A DNA stretch of 64,000 nt from Siphonodentalium dalli (GCA_032622095.1 CP136064.1:40201912-40265911); one strand, 5' to 3'. Counted from the first letter of the stretch, positions 20,735-34,185 are shown. Made by a program: numbers and translations. Notes: generated from the letters alone by a model not told the origin.

Positions 20735-21356
20735 GGACCATGCAGACGGTGTCGCGAGCATTGCACCATCCGCCATTATTTTTTTGCACCTGACGCTTAA
20801 TGAGAACAAATGTAATATCATAGATTCACATGGCAAGCGTTGTGGGCCTCACGAAGAAATCATCAAAGAATAGGGACAAAACCTAATTGGGTGTGTTGTG
20901 CAGCATGATAACTAAACATTTCCTGTCATTTACAATCACGGAGATTGGCAGAGATGCCGAAAATTAATGTAACCTGTCAAGGCTGTTCGAGTAAAACATT
21001 GGGGTCGCTTCAACTTAACTTGAAAAGATTGATTATGGCCCAACATTGTGAACATATTTACACAATAATACAAAATAAACACGAGGACCGAAGTATGACG
21101 TAATTTAGTGTCAATCAACTTTCATATTTTGATGCCGACAATGCAAAAATTTGCAAGAACATGTGGCTCGCAAGACACTCAACTATCGCAACATTGTCTG
21201 CAGCTATCTGCAGGGGCTTTTATAAAATAACTAAACCCTATGGTGTCCCTGCCTTGTTATGCTCGATTGATATATTGTCGCATGGTTTTGTGAAAAAAGC
21301 TACCCAGGATCTGCCAAATGTTCAAAAAGTCATACAAAGTCCAGTTCGCCTGTGGC
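20735..21356. other. intergenic; nothing recognised
   Basis: Higher CpG content near 20740-20870 than neighbours; no gene or RNA identified. Confidence 0.35.
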
Positions 21357-21610
21357 CAAGCCTTGAAATAGGGTGTCTGTCATTTGCAGAATGAGGTCAC
21401 CCAGAGGGTGAATTTAGTGATGCTACCCCGCATAGCGGGCTAGCATCACCAAATTCACCCTCTGGGGACCTCATTCTGCTTACACCTCAGCAGAATGAGG
21501 TTCCCAGAGGGTGAATTTGGTAATGCTAGCCCGCTATGTGGGGTAGCATCACTAAATTCACCTCTGGGGACCTCATTATGCAAATGACTGACACCCTATT
21601 TCAAGGCTTG
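21357..21610. mobile_element. family B hAT-like MITE
   Basis: CAAGCCTTGAAATAG / CTATTTCAAGGCTTG with perfect TSD CCTGTGGC (21349-21356, 21611-21618). Confidence 0.93.
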
Positions 21611-21839
21611 CCTGTGGCAGTCAAACTCAAAGCGGGCAGAATACCAATTCAAATTTCCCTCGAACATCGCAAACAAATAATTATTGTAATAATATTAATT
21701 AAGACTAATTTTAATTTCGTTTTTGGTGAGACTTTGAAATCCTGGGTTGCATTTTGCACATTTGGAAGATTGTGGGTAGCTTTTTGTACGAAACCATGCG
21801 ACAATGACCAATTCAGCCCTAGTTATAGGTAGTATTGGC

Positions 21840-22699
21840 AGGTCTGGCAAATGTGAGAATACAGCTACAATAGCTGTATTCAGCTAACCTAGCTGTATTC
21901 AGCTATATATTATACTCTCAAACCGGCTGTTTTTCGATATTAACTAGAACTTAGTAGAAGCGCTAATTTGCGCATCGAAATTAGGCTACCATATGCTCTG
22001 GCCACTCTCAACCAAATCAAAACCATCACTTGTTTTGTGACAAAGTGTTGCCTTTTGTCGACACAGCGATGCTGATTTTATGTGAAAACTTACTACGGCG
22101 GTTGATGTCAGTAAATATTCTGGGGACTATTTGCTGCGAATGCATGCACTAACTAATTGTTATTTGTATTTTCGCGATTCGCATTGACAGCTATGCGTTT
22201 CCGTATTTTTGGGGAAAGTCAGCTCAAGCAGTGAGTGGTACTCGCTCCGTTAATCTCTGGCTCGAGATGTTCCCTTTTTTACCTATTTTAACGCACCAAC
22301 CAAACGGCGTTTTAGCAGCATACTATTGATAGTTCCGGGAATGATGAAGACGTTCCATCTTCGGTGATGCATATTGTATTTAATGTACTTTTCAAGGTAT
22401 TCCACATTGCATAAGAGAGTTATTAAACCGTTATGACCGACATCGACCGCAGTAGAAAGTTTTCACACCAAATCAGCATCGCTGTGTCGACAAAAGGCAA
22501 CACTTCGTCACAAAACACGTGACGGTTTTGATTTGGTTGAGAGTGGCCGGAGAATATGGTAGCCTATTTTCGATGCGCAAATTAGCGCTTATAGTTTAAT
22601 AACGAAAAACAGCCGGTTTGAGAGTATAATATATAGCTGAATACAGCTAGGTTAGCTGAATACAGCTATTGTAGCTGTATTCTCACATTTGCCAGACCT
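21840..22699. mobile_element. 860-bp transposon remnant with ~275-bp inverted repeats
   Basis: Arms 21840-22113 and 22425-22699 start AGGTCTGGCAAATGTGAGAA / TTCTCACATTTGCCAGACCT and are ~90% complementary through 'ttttgtcgacacagcgatgctgatt'. Subterminal TAGCTGTATTCAGCTA repeats occur in both arms. The 310-bp core has no transposase. Flanks share only ATTGG, so TSD and superfamily are undecided. Confidence 0.85.
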
Positions 22700-23704
22700 A
22701 ATTGGGAGGAACACTACTTGTGAAGATTTTGTGAACTGGTAACATTTCTAAATACTATGAAGCGGCCTGTGAATGTATATAACTTAGGTGTAGAATTTTG
22801 GACTATGAGTCTGATGCTTAGAATCTAAATTACAAATATTGTTCCATATACCTGAACTATGTTTAGAATCTTAAGTACCAAATTGTTTCATTTACCTTAA
22901 CTATATTTGTTGATATGATCACAGAACAGTTTAGTGAATGAGTGTTATGTATGAATAGGAAATGCATTTCTATAAATATAGATGTTTTCAATTGTACAGT
23001 TATCCACCCTATGAGCATATTAACTGAAAAATTGGAATAAAAAGGCCATTCAGCCACAATCACCCAGAATGTGGTTCCAAAATCAATGATTTGCTTCGAC
23101 CAAGACGTCAATAAATTTTAAAAATGAAGTGTCCATCTTCGGTGCTGTAGATATAGCCACAGTGAGACTTAAATATACGGTGTGATGTTACCATACACAT
23201 AGTGGTATGATGTCTGCAGTTCTTATTTGTTTACAATGGCTGCCGTTTAATTCCATCTCCTTATTTTAGTTTATAAAAAAAGTGAACTTCAAATTAATTT
23301 TTTTCCTTCATAATTGAAGGTCTACACAGAGAAAATTACGTTAATAGAAGTATTTTCTTGTGTCTAAACTTATGTGGAATGATGTGAGTGACAGGGCTAT
23401 ATCTACGGTGCTAAATGGAACCACAGTCATTCAAAAACTTGCAATGTTGTCACTTGCTCTTAAGTGAGAGATAGGGATTTGTTGCCTGCTTGAGTGTCTC
23501 CCAAAGAGGAGTGCATAACTCACCTAGAGATTACCTAAAATGAAAATGCCACCAAAAAAAACAGGTCATGCCGAGCAGCAGAAGTTTCATAAAGGCCTTG
23601 CAATCACCGACTCTTTACCTTGCTCAAGCAAGTGCACCATAAGATATTTATTAACTGAACATACTATATTTGACTGTCAGCTCATGCATGAAAGGTAGTA
23701 TTAA
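22700..23704. other. intergenic with a weak inverted repeat
   Basis: 'ggtgctgtagatatagcc' (23141) and 'ggctatatctacggtgct' (23396) form a possible short terminal inverted repeat around ~270 bp. No gene. Confidence 0.35.
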
Positions 23705-24006
23705 CCCTTTTGGTGAGTAGAACAACATTTATGTCACCAAACGGTTGGCAGGTGGAACAACATTTATTTTTATGTTAGTTTAGGATAATATTATGTTACC
23801 ATGTACAGAACTTTTAAAAATATCATCTCCTAAGAGGAAACTGTTCATGGATATTATTTATATTATTTACATTGATACGTGCTTTTGATAATGTTGGTTG
23901 TTTGTTACAATATGTGACGGCTACAATATTACTCACTTTATTTGCAATAATATATTCACCCATGGATATATATGACATCATCTATGACTACTCACCCGCC
24001 AAAGGG
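23705..24006. mobile_element. family A6 TTAA-flanked MITE
   Basis: TTAA 23701-23704 and 24007-24010; ends CCCTTTTGGTGAGTAG and CTACTCACCCGCCAAAGGG. Interior unlike other A families and lacks the shared hairpin. Confidence 0.75.
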
Positions 24007-24225
24007 TTAATGTTGCTCCTTACTGGGGCAGAAAGGTTCAGTTTACTATGAATTGGGCTGATGTCTCAATTGGGACAAGGACCAGTCTAATGCATGAAAA
24101 TCGGCAACAACTCTCTTTAAGTTTCTACTTTACGGCAATAAAAGTACATTTTAATCTCAAGTAGATATGTGAATGAACATTTAAACTAAGCTGTTAAGAT
24201 AAATTTTGAAATGGGTAATGTGTAT

Positions 24226-24489
24226 GGGAGGCCACATTCACATCTATTAATAATTGCTGTGAAGCGCAATTCAATTGAGTTTACAATTATTTATCCTATC
24301 CCACACACCTGATGGATGACCATGCAGTTAGCCCTGTGGAGCCATTTGGATTTTAAGACCAAACTATTGGTTTGCTATTTCTTAGCCAGTTGGGTTATTT
24401 CAATATTACTCAAAGGGGGTTACCCATTACATATGTCAATAATTGCGCATCAGTCCAATTATTAATAAATGTGAATTTGGCCTCCCATA
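24226..24489. mobile_element. imperfect palindromic element
   Basis: GGGAGGCCACATTCACATC-TATTAATAATTG on the left pairs with CAATTATTAATA-AATGTGAATTTGGCCTCCC on the right. Single copy; no TSD found. Confidence 0.55.
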
Positions 24490-24774
24490 AATGTGAAATG
24501 ACAGTACATCTGACTAGAAAGCTGTTGACGATTTTTACATGAATGCATTTCCTATAGGTGTATTTGCTGCTTACGTAATTTTGAATGTGAGATGTTGTTG
24601 TTTGGAATGTTGCTAGATGCTACATATTTTACAATAAAATCATAATTATGGTTTATAAAAATGTGTTTCTTATATATTTTTAACTTGTGACCCCAGGTAG
24701 CTTTCATATTAATTCCATACCATATTTATATTAAAGGTACTTTAATTAATGCCATACCATAATTATATTAAAGG

Positions 24775-25180
24775 AACAACTATCATCAACAAGTGGATGA
24801 AAAACTAGATCGACTTTGTTCTCATTTTCATTATTAACTCTCCAATAATGAGATTTTGCACGTCAAAACCATTATTATGTAAACATTACTGTTACAGTGT
24901 TATTACCGATAAATGTCAAATCAGTCCAATTAGATACCGAAGTTTAAAAAAAATTGGACTAAACATTGGAAAAGGTTCTGAAAACCATATTCAGACTAAA
25001 ATTTTGAATTTACTCACTGATTTACTACATAATTAGCAATGTTTGTTGACAAATCACTGTAGCAGTTTATTGCAAATATCAATAATGAATATAAGAGCAA
25101 GGTTGATCTATTTCTCCATGTTCTTCTTAGTGATGTTTTTTGCATGTTTACCCACTGCGAATGCCTAGGGTCCCTTTAAG
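24775..25180. repeat. family K interspersed repeat
   Basis: Same order of blocks as 7184-7620 at roughly 80% identity; ends 'gcctagggtccctttaag'. Confidence 0.7.
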
Positions 25181-25439
25181 ATTTTGGGTCCCCAGTGGTT
25201 TAGTCTAAGATTCATCATGCATTCAACCATACAGCAAAAGCAGCCAGATCAAATCATGTATGGAGCGAAGTATGACATAGGTTCCCGGCCTGGTTATGAA
25301 AGGTTCCAAATCAATTTCAAGTTTCTCAAGGTACTAGATCGGTATAATCTCTATTCTTGGAGTCCAGTCTAATCCATGTCTTGAAACAACAATTGTCTGT
25401 TTGATTTTAGCATGGGCGATGGTGTGCCCCCACCTTCAT

Positions 25440-25930
25440 GACTGCTACATGTCTGTCCGTCCTTGTATCTGAGTTGTCCGGATCATAACTTTCACAATAT
25501 TAATATCAGATTCCATGATATGAAGTTGGTATTTGAGAATGTACAGGTCAAGTTCTAATTTGGTCACGGTCCGTTGATTCTTGATTCTTGATTCTTGAGT
25601 TATTCCCCTTTCTCGACTCAGAAATCTGAGTTTTTGAATTGTCTGGATGATAACTTGAGCAATATTGAACAGATATTTTTGATATTCACTGTGTGGTTCA
25701 CTTTTGAGAAAACATAGGTCAAGTTCGATTTTGGTCATGGTCCGATGAATTTTGATGGAGTTATGTCCCTTTTTCGACTTAGAAATCTGTATTTTATCGT
25801 TTTCTAAATGATAACTTATTAAAGCAATATTTAAGAAGAATCTCTTGATATTTGGTGTGTGGTACACTTTTGAGAACATGCAAGTCAGTCAAGTTGGAAC
25901 AAAATTTTTGCCAGAATTTGACTTTATTCT
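25440..25930 (-). repeat. family L tandem-unit repeat (about three ~150-bp units)
   Basis: Units carry 'gtggtacacttttgagaa', 'ggtcaagttcgattttggtcatggtccgatg', 'gagttatgtccctttttcgacttagaaatctg' and 'ctggatgataactt'. The open frames across it are a by-product of unit length, not a gene. Confidence 0.65.
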
Positions 25931-27042
25931 TTAAAAAACATCTCGTTTTGCCGGACGTGGGATCTGTGACCTTTTTATGTTTCTCTTCATAATGGCCTAT
26001 ATATATACATATATGCAACAGAACTGGCAAGATTTATTTGTCAACAAAATATTCCCCATATGTTCATGGACCAGGGTACCCTGGAATAACCTTTTATACA
26101 TTGTGACTGTTTGCAACTGTATGCTTGTGTACAATTTCAATACAGTTGGCGTGCATGACTAATAAATTGCTTCGTGTACTTCTCAAGGAGTAATTTCACC
26201 ATGACGACTACATCACATTAGTTTTACAGGTACAGGTGGAGGAAAGAGCGCAGAGGGTTAATTTCACTGGAAATTACCAACATCATGAGAGTAACTAACA
26301 AACTTGCCAAGAGACATGTATATGATCACTTTCTCGGTGTGTGGATTACAAATCTGGACTTATTGTGATTTGAAGGAAGGTATCAGACATGTGATTCTCT
26401 TCTGTGTCTTCTAAAATTATTTGCTGATATGTCAATATTATTAGCATGGCCTCCAGATATTAGCCCCAATTATTTCCATGACAAGTTTTTACATTTTTTA
26501 ACTGAGGTGGTGTGGAATACAAATAAATGGGTTACAGGGACATACCCCCCCCCCCCCCAACTTTGGCAAAATTTGTTCAATCAATTGTTGGAAATTTCAT
26601 GCCTGTCACCTCATTAGTTAGAAATTTCAGACTAAATATAAGAAATGGTTGTGATAGTTTGATTTTCAAACCAGTACATTGTATGAAATCCAAACATCAC
26701 CTATTTTACACATTTAGGGTTAAATTGTTGGACTAAAATACCTATATGTAGTTCATGTATAATGTGCATGCATGGTTCATAACATATATCTGTACTTGTG
26801 CGATACTGGCCATCAGTTTATGGCATGAGAGTAGTGGGGTAACTATAACATGAGAGGCTGCAGTTCTCGAGTGCTATCCTTCCACGACAAGAGTACCATA
26901 ACATGATGGTCAGTAACACACGTGTATGACAACAATGAAGACTGATGATGAACATATTATAATGTAGATTATGCCATGAATCTTTGCTCTGGCTAACGCC
27001 TGTAGAGATCCTATAGTGAAGCGGACGGAACCGATTTCAGAA
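25931..27042. other. intergenic; nothing recognised
   Basis: A C-run of about 14 at 26546-26559. No supported gene. Confidence 0.4.
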
Positions 27043-28775
27043 AGTTTAGTCCATCGGGACCACACACAAACTTGTGATACATCATTTTGAAGGTTATGAC
27101 ATTCCGCATCGGATAGGACCTGGTGTGAAATATACAAATGATGCAAAAGATGATTTTTAGCTGATTAAGTGCCAAAATTAAGCAAAAATCCCTATTTTTG
27201 TAAAATTCGGCAAAATGAGAAATAAAAGTATAGAAACGCGAACATTTTGCGCTAAAATATTGGAGTCTACATACCTCTAGATATTTACTATGATAGTGGT
27301 ACTATTTCTCTGATATAACTAAGATTTTTTTAGATTTATGGTAAAAATAGACAAAACAGTGCAATTTTTCATTTTTTTCACCTCAATTAATGGGCTATAG
27401 ATCAATATTGTTTTTACCGGGGATATCGTATATAGTCTAGAAATGTGCGTATATATATACCGCATATGACAGTATGTAGTCTAGAAATGTGCGTATATAT
27501 ATACCGCATATGACAGTATGCTGAATATGTCATTATATTTAACATGTGATGTGTTATGTAAGATTATTTCAACCCTCACCCCAAAAATCAGCAAAAAGTC
27601 ACTGTTTTAGGGAAATTCGGCACAAATTAACACAAAAGAACAGGTATTCGGGATATGTTTGTGCTATGATATAGCAGGTTACACACTTATAAATACAAAG
27701 TAATGAAATGCCATGATTGCGGTGATAGATGTGAAAAATTCTTAAATTTACGTGGAAAATAGACAAAAAATCATTCAATTTCAGTTGTTTCGCCCATCTT
27801 AATAGGCGATTATTCAGTATTGCATTGAATGGAGATCCCGTATATAATATAGAAACTTGTGGAAATATATACTGCATATGATTGTAGGATAAGGATGTCA
27901 TTCTTTGCCATAGATGCTATGTGGTGGTAGATTGTGTCACCCCCACCCCATAATTCAGAAGAAACAAAATCAGTTTTAGAAATTTCGGTATGGCAGAATA
28001 CAAAAGCACAACTCTGATTATTTTGTGCTATTATATTGAAGTCTACCCACTTCGAGATATACATTATGATAACGTCATGGTATCATTTACAGATGGCAAC
28101 ATTTCGGAGTTTTCTGATGAAAGTAGACCGAAAATCGTGAAATATAAACTTGTTTTGCCCCTCTACATGGGTGATAATTCAATTCCATTTTGAACAATAA
28201 TCCAGGACAAACTCTCAAGAGTTGACGAGACACATAATGCATATGAATGTTTTCGGATTGTATCATCTTCTGTCGCATTTGTTTGGTTACGTTATTGCAC
28301 CCATCGCCCCAATAATACAATACATTGCAAGATGAGACAAACACGGAATATTCCTATACACATTTATGCATTATACACATACCTTATCAAGCTGAGGCGT
28401 TTGATAGTTACTTGAGTTGAAGAAATTACATCATTGTATATGTTTACTTCGCATAATATAGCTTCACAGTTGTATAAGATTATACATATTGGGAGGTTTA
28501 GTGTTTGTTAATAACCAGGTTCAGCCACAGTACATGTAACTTGTAACGTGTGTTGCCATTACCAATGAAATCACATGACCATTCCGCTTACACGTACACC
28601 ATCAAACAACCGTTTAGACGTTTTGTGTTAAATGTGCAGCATTGCGAAATGTGTATCAGAGGGGTGTCGAATCTTTATATCAATCGACGAACATGTGCTT
28701 AGTGAACTTTTGTTAAATTCTTCAGCAGCGGTGACCACACCGTTACTTTTCCGAAATGGGTTGTTGGTACGACTT
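27043..28775. repeat. left arm of fold-back structure
   Basis: Pairs with 31549-33238. Contains a local 60-bp duplication (27436-27470 and 27477-27520, 'tagtctagaaatgtgcgta...') absent from the right arm, showing post-duplication change. Confidence 0.85.
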
Positions 28776-29644
28776 CCTTTACACACCGTAGGTCGTCTGC
28801 ACCCTGGAACCGATGGAAGCCAAAGTTTGTTTGTATCTGGGTGCAGAAATGTTCTCCAATGCGGTCGCATAGCCTAGCTACTCTTCTTCGATACACATAG
28901 AGGGTTTTTAGCGACCAATGGGCATGAACTACCCACGAGACGGCACAGCCATTAAGGTGAGCTCGCGATCTCACCACATCTATTCATGGCTCAACCATGC
29001 AAGTTGAGCCAAGGGGTCGTGTTTGGAATGAACCTGCAGCCACTCGGGACTTGGTGTTCCCCTATGGCTGCCACTTCCCTTTAATCATATAATAGAATAT
29101 TTGTTTTACCTCAACAGTACTGTACAAACAGTATATACACTGTATTTCTGTGGCTCTCCTATCTGGGAGTCATCATCCACGACTTTGCCCTATGGGGACC
29201 TTCCCACAGTATTTGGGGTTTTAATGCGTCACGATCTTCTCGGTCACAGCCATCAAATCGAGCCTTGTCATCAACCTTGCGATGTTCTTTAATTCTATAT
29301 ATCGTCCTTGAATCCCCCTTGGGGTACCATGGCGCAGTTTTTGGGTTGGGCCATATTTCTTGGAATATGATGAGGAACAGATGCCATAATATCTCCAAGG
29401 CCTTGGTCATTACATGTCGAATTTATCTGACCATGTATGTCTGCCAATGTCTCAGGAAGAATATATTTCTCCTGTGCATTTGGTTTCACTTCAGGATAGG
29501 GTGGTTTTGGTTCAGCTCTTTGAAACTCATCCCCATTGCTTATGGTAGCAGAAACTACTGCTGTATTGCCATGTGATCATATAGACCCATAATAGACCCA
29601 TAAAAGCTTTCTGAGCATTTGTGAATTTCCAGACCTTCCAGGAG

Positions 29645-30736
29645 TCACATGTGGCATATTCTGCCAATATCTGTGTTCTCTACCATAGCTGGTGCCTGAT
29701 CCGTGCTGCTTATCGCAGTATAAGTGGGCTCATGATCATCAGTTTCAATAGTTCCAATTCCTTCTGGGGAATTTGTGTTGATGTGCTCTGACAAGTGATG
29801 AGAAGATACTATCTCTGGCAGAGTTTCCGATGAGTTAGATGATACAACTCGGTATGCCTTATTCGTTTCGTTGGACTCAATGATCAGCAGCTCATGTGCT
29901 AACATCATTCATGTAACATATGGTATTTATCTTCCGATAAGTAGTCATACAGTTTCTTGAGAGCATGGAAACTGTTGCTCCAGTACCAATCAGAAACCTC
30001 ACTGGCTGCCCATACAGATTGCAATCTAAATACAGCCCCCCTCTTCAGAAGAGCTGTATCTAACAAACTCGTTTGAGTTACGGTGTCCACTTGTGTTCTG
30101 CTGGTCTCCCCTACCACGATAGGCATTATGGCACATGTCGCGTGGATTGTGAGAAGTTCTGCATCTGGTGCGTTCTTTGTATTCGTTTGTGTTATAATCA
30201 GGATTATCATTATAAGTATGTCTCCATTGTCTATCGTCACGACAGTCCCTCCAGGACTCATTTGTGTTACTCTTTTTCTCCTTGTTTTGGTTCTCCAAGT
30301 TTGTCATTCTTTGTTAATCTCCCCTTTACACCTCTTCACATCAGTTAATATTTGTTTTATCTCCTTCATCTCAGAGATGGACTGTGATGTCTCGGACAGT
30401 TGTGAGCTATTTTGAGCTTTCCCATTAGAACCAGTTTGGGTCTTCAGTTCATCTCTTATCTTTTTTTGTTCTTCAAACTCTATATTTTTGTGTTGGGTCT
30501 GCTTCATTTACTGCCCTAGCATAGTGATTAGCCCTATGTTTTTCAGACTTGGCAAAAGCCTCTAATTCAACTGCATGTCTTATGCTCTCACTAAGAGAGC
30601 CCAGTCGTGCTTGTTGTACCATGAGCCGTATATCTGGATCATACAACCCACCAATGAATTGGTCCTTTGCCAAGGTGTCTCTCAATTCATGTGTTGCAGT
30701 ATGATATAACATATTAATTGGTCAGACGTCGGTAAC

Positions 30737-30777
<41 letters not shown>

Positions 30778-31111
30778 TTTGCCGTCGTGCACGCAATTGA
30801 ACCATCTGGTCAGTCTGGTTTTTGGCAGCAAATCGGCCTTCTATCGCACCAATAAGAACGTTGTAGTCTTCTTCTCGTCCTGAGAGTAGTTCACCGAGTG
30901 TTCCTTGCGCCAATCCTCTCAAGGATGCGCCTAGATAAAGGCCCATGTCATCAATTTCCAATCCATTTATATTGGAACAAATTTCAAAGTGTGCTTGGTA
31001 ATCTAACCATGATCTTGTGACATCATAGCTATCTGGTGTCACAAATTGTTTCCGTTTTTCATCGGATTTTCTAGAAAAATTTTGGTTCAGGCGGTATTTA
31101 GCGCAATGCAT
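29645..31111 (-). pseudogene. decayed Ty3/Gypsy-type gag-protease
   Basis: Minus-strand frames show gag capsid-like sequence: 30722-31111 (FVTPDSYDVTRSWLDYQAHF ... GEL.SGREEDYNVLIGAIEGRF) and 30473-30712 (ATHELRDTLAKDQFIGGLYD, then R.MVQQARLGSLSESIRHAVELE). A retropepsin-like segment follows at about 29930-30030 (LYGQPVRFLIGTGATVSMLS), where the catalytic DTG is GTG, and the frame shifts right after it. A 40-base homopolymer C run (30738-30777) sits inside gag. No CCHC knuckle, reverse transcriptase, integrase or LTR was found. Non-functional. Confidence 0.8.
30738..30777. repeat. homopolymer C40
   Basis: Forty consecutive C on the plus strand inside the gag remnant (poly-G on the coding strand). 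Confidence 0.95.
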
Positions 31112-31548
31112 TACAATGCATGCCTACCGTAAATTAGTATTTGCTGTGTTGACACTTGACAGCTTACGCATAATAACCTACTGCACGCATGAATGCTACA
31201 GGTACATCACTAGAATATGTGTTCTTTCTATCAGTTGTCGATTTTCAATAGCTGTAGTTACGATTACGGATTCGAGAAACCCAAGTATATGGGCACGCGA
31301 GTTTTGCATGCATTCATCTAGTGTACAACTAACAATATTTATCATGTAAACAACATAATTAAATACAAACATAACTATATCACAATACTGTGTGTGGCAA
31401 GACGATTGAATGCAATGAACGGCACTATTTTCTCCCAAATGGACTCGCAATCGTCACTTCTGTAAAAATGTTTTTATGGAAACACATACGCCTACTATTA
31501 AGCTATACTCGTAATTCTTATATGTATAGTACTACTATAATGGTAGTT

Positions 31549-33238
31549 CGTACCAACAACCCATTTGGGAAAAGTAACGACGTGGTCACCGCTACTGAAG
31601 AAGTTAACAAAAGTTCACTAAGCACATGTTCGTCGATTGATATAAAGATTCGACACCCCTCTGATACACATTTTGCAATGCTGCACATTTGACACAAAAC
31701 GTCTTAAACGGTTGTTTGATGGTGTACGTGTAAGCGGAATGGTTATGTGAGTCAGGTGATTTCGTTGGTAATGGCAACACACGTTTACAAGTTACATGTA
31801 CTGTGGCTGAACCTGGTTATTTACAAACACTAAACCTCCCAATATGTATAATCTTATACAACTGTGAAGCTATATTATGCGAAGTAAACATATACAATGA
31901 TGTAATTTCTTCAACTCAAGTAACTATCAAACGCCTCAGCTTGATAAGGTATGTGTATAATGCATAAATGTGTATAGGAATATTCCGTGTTTGTCTCATC
32001 TTGCAATGTATTGTATTGTTGGGGCGATGGGTGCAATAACTTAACCAAACAAATGTGACAGAAGATGATACAATCCGAAAACATTCATATGCATTATATT
32101 TCTCGTCAACATCTTGATAGTTTGTCCTGGATTATTGTTCAAAATGGAATTGAATTATCACCCATGTAGAGGGGCAAAACAAGTTTATATTTCACGATTT
32201 TCGGTCTACTTTCATCAGAAAACTCCGAAAATGTTGCCATCTGTAAATTATACCATGGCGTTAACACAATGTATATATCGAAGTGGGTAGACTTCAATAT
32301 AATAGCACAAAATAATCGGAGTTGTGCTATTGTATTCTGCCATACCGAAATTTCTAAAACTGATTTTGTTTCTTCTGAATTTTGGGGTGGGGGTGACACA
32401 ATCTACCACCACATATCATCTATGGCAAAGAATGACATCCTTATCCTACAATCATATGCAGTATATATTTCCAAAAGTTTTCTATATTATATACGGGATC
32501 CCCATTCAATGCAATACTGCATAATCGCCTAATAGGAGGTGCGAAACAACTGAAAATGAATGATTTTTTGTCTATTTTCCACGTAAATTTAAGAAATTTT
32601 CACATTTATCACCGCAATCATGGCATTTCATTACTTTGTATTTATAAGTGTGTAACCTGCTATATCGTAGCACAAACATATCCCGAATACCTGTGCTTTT
32701 GTATTCATTTGTGCCGAATTTCCCTAAAAAGGCTGAAAAAGGTGACTTTTTGATGAATTTTGGGGTGAGGGTTGAAATAATCTTACATAACACATCACGT
32801 GTTAAATATGATGATATATTCAGCATACTGTCGTATGCGGTATATATATCCGCACTTTTCTAGACTATATACGATATCCCTGGTCAAAACAATATTGATC
32901 TGTCGCCCATTAAGTGAGGCAAAAAAAATGAAAAATTGTGCTGTTTTGTCTATTTATACAATAAATCTAAAAACAATCTTCGTTATATCAGAGAAATCGT
33001 ACCACTATCATAGTAAATATCTAGAGGTATATAGACAACAATATTTTCTATACTTTAATTTATCATTTTGCCGAATTTTACAAAAACAGGGATTTTTGCT
33101 GAATTTTGGCACTTAATCAGCTAAAAATCATCTTTTGCATCATTTGTATATTTCACACCGGGTCCTATCCGATGCGGAATGTCATAACCTTCAAAATGAT
33201 GTATCACAAGCCCATGTGTGGTGCCGATGGACTAAACT
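31549..33238. repeat. right arm of fold-back structure
   Basis: Complement of the left arm. Inner edge at 'gttcgtaccaacaaccca'; a family B MITE inserted 45 bases outside its outer end. Confidence 0.85.
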
Positions 33239-33283
33239 CCTACTTCTAGTGAGCTTTTTGAGTTTGTCAGCTCTACTAATATT

Positions 33284-33537
33284 CAAGCCTTGAAATAGTG
33301 TGCCTGTCATTTGCAGAATGAGGTCCCCAGAGGGTGAATTTAGTGATGCTACCCCGCATAGTGGGCTAGCATCACCAAAGTCACCCTCTGGGGACCTCAT
33401 TCTGCTGAGGTGCAAGCAGAATGAGGTCCCCAGAGGGTGAATTTGGTGATGCTAGCCCGCTATGTGGGGTAGCATCACTAAATTCACCCTCTGGGGACCT
33501 CATTCTGCAAATGACAGGCACACTATTTCAAGGCTTG
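33284..33537. mobile_element. family B hAT-like MITE
   Basis: CAAGCCTTGAAATAG / CTATTTCAAGGCTTG; flanking octamers CTAATATT and ATCATATT match at 6 of 8. Confidence 0.9.
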
Positions 33538-34011
33538 ATCATATTCCACTAGTTCAAAACCAGGGAAGATTTTTTAAGTCTTGAATGTGAACCTTATAAA
33601 GTCGAAAAATAATGGGGTGGGGGGGATATATTTCATTTTTAATACCTGTTGCTTAATAGTTTATTCAACAGTAGGCGAAGGTCCCAGCTCGAGATTACAT
33701 TATTTAAAGGAATTTTGTGGACAATTTTTGCTTTGCGCCACTTACAATCATGGAATTTCTCCAGGGTAAATAATTCAATGTTTTTTTTACAATGTCGGCT
33801 TACTAAAAACATGCAATTTCGAGCTTGGACCGCCCCATGCTTTGAAGTAGTTTATCGAGGAACAACTATAAACAAAGAAATATATTCCCAGCCATGTTTG
33901 TTCAACATTATAAACTTCCCTGTCGGAACATAAAAAAGTTCCCAGATTTTGTACTGGTGGAATATGATTTCTATGGGCATTACCAGAATAGAGATTCATG
34001 GCATGATCTAA

Positions 34012-34185
34012 TTATAATGATATGATGATGAAGATGGTGGTGATGATGGCGATGATGACACAATGATGAATGTGGTGATTATGATGATGATGACCATGAC
34101 AACAATAATGATGACTACGATGATGGTGACGACTACATGATCATGGTGATCATGAAGATGATGATGATGGTGATGATGTTCGGGA
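34012..34185. repeat. (GAT)n-like microsatellite
   Basis: Interrupted ATG/GAT triplets with GTG and GAC variants. The Met-rich frame through it is meaningless. Confidence 0.9.

Larger units (their letters stand above)
27043..33238. mobile_element. 6.2-kb fold-back structure with 1.7-kb inverted arms
   Basis: Left arm 27043-28775 and right arm 31549-33238 are inverted copies at roughly 90% identity with small indels, starting AGTTTAGTCCATCGG at each outer end. Each arm is built of about three degenerate ~410-bp direct units (markers: 'gaaattcggca', 'acaaaagcac', 'tgctatgatata', 'gtatataatatagaaa', 'atatatacngcatatga'). The 2.8-kb centre holds a decayed retroelement gag-protease. Fold-back/Galileo-type elements have long arms of tandem subrepeats, but no transposase or clear TSD is visible; an inverted duplication around a retroelement is the alternative. 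Confidence 0.75.

Noticed and set aside
25445-25879. 144-residue minus-strand frame
   Set aside because: Repeating Leu/Lys-rich peptide mirrors the ~150-bp tandem units of repeat family L.
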